Assembly (NCBI RefSeq): GCF_954871325.1
Contig: NC_088779.1
Location: 24,042,869 to 24,106,868, forward strand
Reading direction: 5' to 3'
DNA: 64,000 nucleotides
Source: Gordionus sp. m RMFG-2023
Lineage: Eukaryota; Nematomorpha; Gordioida; Chordodea; Parachordodidae
The translations under genes were made by a program, and so were the position numbers. Positions within the stretch are counted from its first letter, which is position 1. Every line of letters starts with the position of its first letter. A model generated the notes under the pieces. It was not told where the DNA came from and did not search any database. It saw nothing but the letters and a program-made list of their open reading frames with translations. Positions 55,861-64,000 of the stretch are shown piece by piece.

Positions 55861-58463
55861 TCCGCTTTATACTTTTAATGACCTAAACCTGATTGTACAT
55901 CCTGTGCATATGTTAGGCTTAGGCTCTTTTGCTCACAATTATAACGTTTGCCCTAAAAAGGAACTTAAATCTCTAGCGGTAAAAGACAGCAAAAATTAAT
56001 GTCAAAAACGTGAATAAAGATGCGCATAAGTCGAGATGATCAGTGGGCAACAAAGCAAAACCAATGCTACTTTTTAGATGAAGAATTCACACATTTTGGT
56101 TTACTTAAATTATTAATATTATATAAATTTTCAATTAAATTAATATTATACTAATTTATAATTATAATCTTTATTAATAAAATACAGTCAAAATCATTCA
56201 AAAAAGAAACCTATGAAATATGCTTCAAATTCAAAATTAAAATATAATTGAAAAATTTCAAACAAATAGCTGCTAAGGTGATGACTAGGCTAAAACATAT
56301 GAACAAGAATGAGGACATGATATGAGATGTGTCATATAAAAAAGACCAAAACAGCATAAAAAATACAAGAAATATAAAAATGGAGCTCTTTAGATAACCA
56401 AAAAAATGAAAATAGTACGTCTATTCTAGAATTGGATCAAATAGTAAATTATCAGTTTTGTTTGAGTACGAATAAAGAATTATCCGAGAATCGAATTGTT
56501 AGAAAAATCTTAAATATTTTTAATAAAATTTAATAGTCTTTATTTAATCTGGCAGGTGATATTATTAACTTTTTAAAGTGGAATACAAATTTTATAAGAA
56601 TTAATCATTCTTCGGGTTTGTCTTTTTTTTGGTCCAGGAAAGGAGATAATGAATAGATGGAAAGAATACTTACAGAAGATATTCATTAACACATATTACA
56701 TCTAGATGATAATTTTTCGTGCCAAAACGTCATCCATCTCTTCACCAATCCAGACATCAGTGACTGGTTTCAAGGCACTAAAAAAGCAAGAATAGAATTA
56801 CCGATATTAAATAAAGAAGAGTCCCAATTAAAAAAATAAAATGGAAAAGTCAGAAAAGGAAAGATTTAATCAAAAAAGGAAAATCGTTATTATATTCATC
56901 TTTAATTGAGAAATGTCATTATATTGCATTTTCTTTAATTTTTGGTTTTTAATTTTGCTTATAATTTTTTTAATTTTTAAATTCTGTCTTTGTCAACGTT
57001 TCTCAATTTCTTAATTTTTTGTATACTAAACGATAAGTTATATTTGATCAAAACACCTGTAGGTCAATATGACCGGACGGAACTGGCCGAAAGTTTTTTT
57101 CTATAAGATAAACTTGAAAAAAATTAGAAAATCTGTCTCAAAACAAATTTAATACCCACAATTGTAATAAGATAAATTATGAAAAAATAAGTGAACGCAG
57201 TAAATATTTAGGATACAATTGAGAAATAATGGCTGAGAGATAGAAATCATATAGTATTATTTGAGCGCGGGGGGGGGGGGGGGGGGGGGTAATTCTAAAT
57301 TGCTAAAACAAAAACCATGGCAATATTTTTTTTTAAACTTTATTTAGAATATTTAAGAAATCTCCTCTTAATATCCTTTCCCTATTTGATTTATAGTTTT
57401 GTAATAACTTATTTTTGAAATACAAACTTAGTATTTTTCGTTTTAGACAGGGCTCATAAAATAATTTTGTAAATTTTTTCTTACCTCGGCACAATAAAAT
57501 TTTTTATAAAGGTAAAATACAAAAATTTGGAAAATATTTTACACAAGTTATCCACATGCGCGCGAAATTTTTTCCATCCCACATTTGGAATGATACTTCA
57601 GTGAAATGATCATAAATTTACCTATGAAAACTTTGGCTCAATAGAACTTATAATCTACCCATAAAGCTGATTATTTATAATGCAAAATTGAGTTTAAAAA
57701 ATATTTTTAGTAATGTTCCTATAAATAGTTGTAACTGCGGCGCATTGTTTATAGGAAATTTTGTGAATTAAGTTGCTGAAAATATCATTAATATCAATAT
57801 CAGTAAATTCAATTTAAGGTTAAGGGAAATTATATCAATTACGCAAGTCATAATCAAACCGTGATAAATGTCGAAATAAACATATTTAATTTATTATATT
57901 ATTCCTATCAAAATAGTCGGAGTAAAAATAATTATATATAGGTAAAGGATACCAAAATAAATCAATCTTTTAGAATAACTGAAAAGATCAATAACTATAA
58001 TCTATGTATCACCAAGAAAAACATTAAAATCATGACAAAGAAATTTTAAGTCTTCTTTGTTAACTATCATAAAATGATTGACATTATATTGATGTTTGAC
58101 ATCTATAACATATAATATTGTTATAAGATATTATATAACTATATATATTATCTACGAATGTACTTTCATACATTAGTTAATTTATATTATATAAATTTAA
58201 ATAATTATATATAATGTAAAAATACCAAATTACAACATAAAACCAACTTTTATATTAGAAACTGTTAACTTCTTTTTTTTAAAAAAATAATATTTCAATT
58301 TTAAGGTTTATTTTATAAATCATACGCTGCAAATGACAGATAAAAATATATGGAAAAAACAAATTTATTTTTTAGTTCGGTATATATTTATTAAAAATTC
58401 TTATAAAATAAAGATCATCTGGTGTGAACTTGTTAAAGATTTTCAAAATTACTCTTAATGCGG
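55861..58463. other. No gene recognised (2.6 kb)
   Basis: AT-rich, with a poly-G run at 57270-57288. No terminal repeats, coding or RNA genes seen. Confidence 0.5.
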
Positions 58464-61138
58464 TATAGGCGTAGCCAAGATTTTGCTAAAGGGGGGGGGG
58501 GGGGGAATTAAAAATTTCCTGGGCCGTATATTTATATTAGTTTATATAAAATATAATAAATTACGTATATATATTAATACAAAAATTTGGTAAAAATTTA
58601 ATCCCAATAAGTATAAGAAATATCTTTATAAAAAGCAATTAGACATATAGTTGATATTTCTCTATTATATAGAATTGGTTACAAAATGTTAGGTAAAATG
58701 TCACTTTTACAGACATATTTGACAGTTATAGAATATATTATATTTAATATTTTAATAAATTTTACTAATAAATGCTTTTGATAATAAATATAAATAACAA
58801 TTTGCATTCAATTCTTTAACTCAATCTATTTATTTAAAAATATTATAAAAAATTGAACATCTTATTATTCATCCCACAATGGATGTACCTTATTAGATAT
58901 TAATGCTACTGAAATATAGAATTATTTTTTCATTTACATACTTAAAAAGATATTTTCTGATGTCCTTATCAATATACTATAGTTTTCTGTAAATATATAT
59001 TTCCCTATTGGTAAAGATTATTTGTTTGTCATACGATAGTAGATAAAATTAGATATACTGTAAATCTACGATTAATATTCCACAGTTTGTATTGTGCGTT
59101 AATTTTCACTAAATTTATAATTTTATTCTATTTTATTAAGAAAAATAAGTTATAGTTGCTCACTTTATAAAAATTATATTTGAGATATTATATTTAGTAA
59201 TTTATGGATCTATTAATATTATAACTAGTGTTGTTAAAGTTACTTTTGAAACATAACTAGTTACATTGGTAAAAATAGAACTAGTTATTACTAGTAACAT
59301 TTTTATTAATGTAACTAGTTATTAGTTACAGTTACATTATAAGTTACTTTTTGGTTCTTATAAATTTTAAAATGGTCTATTAATTCTAAAAATGGGTTTC
59401 AGGTTATGTATTAAGAATAAATGATTTTTTCTCAAATATTTGCAAATATGATATTTATATATACAGTTGCTGCAAATTATTTTAAACTTATTGCAAATAT
59501 ATATATTTTAATGTTAATTCAAATGGAACTGTATAATATTGGAGTTTTTTTTGTCAAGAAAATGTGATAATAAGAATAATAAGGGGAAGGTATTAGATAA
59601 TTTTTTTTTAAATTATATATGCATGCATCCTATTGTATAATTTGGAAAACACTTTAGATCATAGAATTTATCTATTTTTTTGGAAGGCAAAAAAATCCTG
59701 AACAAGAGGACCATGACAAAAATACCCTAGATAATTCCCCAATTTTCAAAAAAATTAAATCAACCTATAGAATGAAGGTTATTTGATTAATCCTTTGTTG
59801 AAGGGAATAATATTTGATATGTGAATTATAATATTTTGCTTTTCTTTCATAGTCTTTGTCTTTTTAATAAGGTAATGATAACTAATTTAGCATTTTATAC
59901 AAAAATTATGAAATTCCAAAATAATCTAAATCCCTTATACTAAGTTTTATGCTATAATTTAGTAAAATTTAAAAAAAATACATTTATAACTTATGAAATT
60001 CCAGAGTATAAATATTGCCAGCAACTTGAGAATATGGAAAATATTGTGCTAAATTTGTAAGGAAATATAATATTAAATATAGGTTTATTACTTGAATTTA
60101 GTTACAAAATTATAAAACACAGCAATGTAACAATTTAAGAAAAGAAAATCTATTTCGACATATCCTTTGCGAACACAATCAGACATTTAAACAAAATTTT
60201 AAATTTAATTTAGCACAAAGCTAGTCCCTTGCAACAAAGGTTTACCCCTCGCTTGGGATTATACATGTGTAGATCGTTTTGCCAGATCTTTTACTGTTGA
60301 CTCCATCACTAAACTGAAAATACAAAAAATAAATATAGCCACCTTAATAATCTTTTGTTTGTTCGGGTGTCTCAGACACCTGTGAATCATTTGGACCCCA
60401 AGCCCTAAAATTATTCAAAATAATAAGGTTACGTTTAATCACATGTGATGCTTCTACCTAAGATAAAGAATATTAATAAATTTGTCGATCCAACTGTATA
60501 TCTATACATGGATCATTAAGCCCCGCTTACCAAACCTAAATATATTATTTTATTTCTTTTATTTCTCTTCTTTTAATTATATATTTTAAGTTATAGTATA
60601 TTAATCATAATTTTAATATTCTTTTAAAATGATCAATTCACATAATTAAAAATAAAATTAATTATTTTAATATATTATTTAGATTTATACATACATATTT
60701 TTAGAAGCAATTAGTTACTTTTGGCAGTTACATTTAAAAAAATATAACTAGTTACAGTTACTAGTTACAACTTTTAAATTATAATTAGTTACAGTTATTT
60801 TTTAGCAATAATGTAACTAGTTACATACTTTAACAACACTAATTATAACATATTTCACTTTTGTCCTAAGACTTATCTTTGGCTTATATTTCATTTCCTA
60901 AAAAACATTTTTGGTTTCACTTTTTTTATATATAATTTGCTTTTTCCAAAAAAGTATGAATTATAAATCAATAGTTTAAGGTATATGCCCGCATATTTAG
61001 GGGGCAGGGAATGGGGAGATGACTAAGGAGGATATTTTTATTAGAGTAAAATGATATTCACAAGAAGTGATAAATTTCTGAAGGGGGAAGGAAATTTCTC
61101 TTGTCACTCCTCCCCCCTCCTCACCGGCTACGTCTATG
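58464..61138 (+). mobile_element. Third long hAT-N1 copy, containing a nested hAT element
   Basis: The ends TATAGGCGTAGCCAAG and GGCTACGTCTATG match in inverse. The flanks TAATGCGG and CAATTCGG agree at 6 of 8 positions. The interior at 58690-58900 (AGGTAAAATGTCACTTTTAC; ATTCATCCCACAATGGATGT) matches 52180-52380 of the copy at 51580. G runs follow the left end (58491-58505). Confidence 0.82.
59226..60841. mobile_element. hAT element, 1616 bp, nested in hAT-N1
   Basis: The ends are TAGTGTTGTTAAAGTTAC and ACATACTTTAACAACACTA, with identical 8-bp duplications ATTATAAC (59218-59225 and 60842-60849). Both subterminal zones (about 59240-59350 and 60710-60830) consist of repeated AACTAGTTACAGTTAC units. 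The interior is AT-rich and noncoding as far as I can see. It shares its outer 13 bp with MITE-A, so it may be driven by the same transposase. Confidence 0.92.
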
Positions 61139-62205
61139 CAATTCGGCATACACCCATGTGAAAAGTGAACTCAGAAGCGATCGCAGACTATCAACCCTTT
61201 GAGTGTGTTTCTCATGGGTGTCTATGTAGCTTTGCTCTTGTGAGGCAATTAGCCCGACCAAAAAACGTACATGGTTTTTATCTTAATTATTATCTGTAAA
61301 TTTTCTATTATATGATAAGTAATGGATAAATTTTACTTTAATATTACTTTATTTAATAATTTTATAAAAAATAATAATGGTAATTTTTATAAATTTCTTC
61401 TCCCTTTATACATACAGAAAATTAGAATATATAAAATATAACTAAAACAGACTCTCGTCGAATATAAACATTTTTTATCAATATTCAAAACAATCTTTTT
61501 TTCCTTTAAAAATTTTTTTCTTTTACTTTATTCAAATTTACTACACCTCCCTTCTTGGCTCTCTTCTCCTAAGGCAACATTCTCGATAAATTTCCTACTC
61601 CTCTATTAGTTTCTTCTGGCATGGTTAAAGCTTCGTTATTGATAGTCAAGATCTGATTACTGCAATATCGCATCAAGTGATCACCTTAGCCAACACTGTC
61701 GGGTTATTGGTCTATTGTAAGGATGATTTCTATTTCTTATTTCGGCTCTTGCACTTGGATGTTCCCTTACGTCATTGATCATCTCCCCATACAATCTGTT
61801 AGCTTCTTCTCTCGCCAGTCTTAGCCAATTCCTTGATATTATTGATCCGTCTATCATCCTAATCTCTATTCTTAGGATATAATTTCATACTCTAATATAT
61901 GTTGACATCTACAAATAAAATTACTATGCATCAAATATTATTCTTTCTATTCTTCTTTTCCGAAATTTATCTTTTATGACTAAAATCTGTTTCTTCCAAC
62001 AATTTTTATTCCATCTTCTTTTTAACCATCAATTTTGTTTACTTCTCAAAATTTTCTTTTCTACATACAATTTTGTTTTCTCCACAAAATTTTCCTTTCT
62101 ATTTACATTATAATCTCGGCCGTATTTGTTTTATATGTCTAGGCAATACACCTACTTGTCCTCAATTACTTAATCTCTATTTGTTCTCTACTTATCTCTT
62201 TTACC
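61139..62205. other. 3' flank of the fossil LTR integrase region
   Basis: 61540-61870 is pyrimidine-rich and of higher GC, probably the downstream part of the minus-strand LTR element that follows. No host gene is recognised. Confidence 0.4.
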
Positions 62206-62990
62206 TTGAAGAAATCTAATTCCGATCTTATTTTTCTTCCTAAAAATATTTCTGCTGGTGACTTTCCTTTTGCCGTATCTGAATTGTTGTATGCTAACAA
62301 CGATAACCACCATTTTCCTTCTTCATATTTTCCTTTAACCAACTATTTACTATCACTACCATTCTTTCAGCTTGTCCATTACTCCTTGGATAATATGGTG
62401 GTGAAAATATATGTTTAATTTTCCACCTCTCACACATCAAATGCTTTACCTTTAAACGCGGCCTCCATCTGATACTAACGTTTTCATTAATCCATACTTC
62501 CCTAAAAAATCTTCTATCTTCGCTAAAGCTACTTTTGTTGATAAACCCGTAACATGCTGACACTCTATCCACTTTAACCCTGCGTCTAAATAATAAAATA
62601 TTTTTTCTTCTCGTATTCTAAAAAATCTACGTGTACTCTTTCACACAGAATGTCTGTTACTGGCCATTTATCTTCTTTGTTTCTTTTTGGTACATTAGCC
62701 CACATGTTACATGTATCACAACTTCTAGCCACTTCTTCTATTTCACTATTCGTCTTGAGCCCCCTAATATATTCTCGTGCTTTATTTTTCATTCTCTCTA
62801 TATATTGATGTCCTGCTACTGCTGCTAAAATATCTTTTCTTAATATCAACGGAATCATTAAACGATATCCCCTCATAAGACAATTGTCTTCAATGTTTAA
62901 TTCATTCTTAACCTTTTTGAATGCATTGTCCTCACCTTTCCATTCTATGTCTCCTTTCAAACATCCTTTAACTCTCATTAATTCTTCTTG
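62206..62990 (-). mobile_element. Fossil Ty3/gypsy-like LTR element, integrase region
   Basis: Read on the minus strand, 62978-62586 shows an integrase zinc-binding region (GHQYIERMKNKAREYI; CDTCNMWANVPK) and the start of the core (ERVHVDFLE). 62572-62294 shows the later part of the core (PPYYPRSNGQAERMVVIVN). The family is Ty3/gypsy-like. The element is broken, with no LTRs recognised. Moderately old, as the protein motifs are still clear. Confidence 0.85.
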
Positions 62991-63431
62991 GTCTGGGGGG
63001 GGATAATAAATTTTTTTAAGAAATAATATTTTTAATTAAAAATACTAAGCATAAATTTACTAGGATTAATAACTTTTCTAATACACAATTTTAAACTAAT
63101 GTGAATTAAAAAAATTATATATATAAACCGGCATTTAAATGTGAATCATAAAATATAAAGTGAATATAACCCACGATATGAATCACTTAAATGACCCAAA
63201 ATTGAAATTTGAATTTTTTGAGCTTTTAAAATATATAAAGTATAAAAAATTTAAATGTTGTAAATATAAATTAATACACAAAAAGTTTCTTAGGAATAAT
63301 TGTATTTTGTATGTTTTGAGCTAATTTTTCAATTATCAATCCTTGCTTGGCGTTAAATGTCTATGAATATTCAAAAGATCCAAATCATTCAATCTACTTT
63401 CAGATGTTGTATTTCATAGGTATGTTTTTCA
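62991..63431. other. No gene recognised
   Basis: AT-rich, with a short poly-G at 62996-63002. Nothing recognisable. Confidence 0.45.
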
Positions 63432-63747
63432 CAGACTTGCAGGCCCGGCCCCCGAATTTTAATTTTTTTAAATATACCCGGGCCGGGCTCGTAATTTTTT
63501 TTTAAAAAACACCCGGGCTGGGCCTGAAAATTTTTTAAGAAAAAATATCCGAGCCGAGTTGTATATTTTAAAACCAAATATTTGAAATCGCCATTATTAG
63601 CTATAAATATCAAAAATAAATATAATTTATTTTAAAAAATTCGGGCTGAACTAGCCGGGCCGGGCCTGAAAATTTTTTTAAAAAAAACCCGGGCCGGAAA
63701 AAATTTTTAAAAAAAATCTGGGCCTGGTCCTGCAAATGGTACCTCTG
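63432..63747. mobile_element. hAT-like MITE with GGCCCGG-rich ends
   Basis: It runs from CAGACTTGCAGGCCCGG to CCTGCAAATGGTACCTCTG, with CCCGGGCCGGGCTCG and GGGCCGGGCCTG subterminal repeats throughout. A clean target duplication was not found. Confidence 0.65.
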
Positions 63748-64000
63748 CAAGGCTCTGTTATTCTTCTTAAAAAAGTGAATGTTCTCTCATTAGTTTACTA
63801 AAGAGCTGCTAATATATATATAACCATTTTAATAATTGGGAGTATAATCTAAAATGTGTTTGAAATAAAAAGCATCCATAGCATTTTTTGGGACTGTATC
63901 AACCATAGTTAATATTGTTAATCTTTTAAACATAGTTATTCAGCTAATAAGGCATCATAAGATATTTTAACATCTTCATGATAAAAATATAACAAATATT

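Noticed and set aside
57270-57288. Poly-G runs (also 9040, 22842, 38507, 58491)
   Set aside because: Simple homopolymers, some within transposon ends. No consistent G-quadruplex spacing or gene context.

Overview
The window is nuclear DNA from an animal, most likely a protostome invertebrate. It is very AT-rich. It carries spliced genes for metazoan-type proteins (NAC alpha, MTERF3, MCM9, COQ2) and a trissin-like neuropeptide precursor, a family known from arthropods and other protostomes. Many introns are only 34-44 bp (GT...AG), while a few have grown to 1-5.6 kb by transposon insertion. I cannot name the species.

Layout. 0-3.7 kb: three small predicted genes on the + strand (a one-pass membrane protein, a secreted serine/acidic protein, a trissin-like precursor). 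4.5-12.9 kb: transposons only. A fossil Ty3/gypsy-like LTR element is split by a 3.4-kb long-TIR DNA element and by a 2-kb hAT element. 13.7-20.5 kb: NAC alpha (+), whose last intron holds a 2.8-kb hAT transposon with perfect 8-bp target duplications. 20.8-25.7 kb: MTERF3 (-), convergent with NAC alpha. 26.9-42.9 kb: MCM9 (+), divergent from MTERF3, at least 17 recognisable exons over 16 kb with introns packed with hAT derivatives. 44.1-47.6 kb: COQ2 (-), convergent with MCM9 and complete in five exons. 48-64 kb: transposon graveyard with a non-LTR retrotransposon cut by two hAT elements, a hAT inside another hAT, and a fossil LTR integrase region.

Function. COQ2 makes ubiquinone in mitochondria, MTERF3 controls mitochondrial transcription and ribosome biogenesis, MCM9 acts in DNA repair and recombination, and NAC alpha binds nascent chains at the ribosome. 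They are housekeeping neighbours, not an operon. The points most worth attention are the MCM9 gene (degenerate Walker B, two junctions I could not resolve, a promoter-like block inside an intron), the trissin-like peptide, and two hAT-type non-autonomous families whose copies and target duplications can be read directly.
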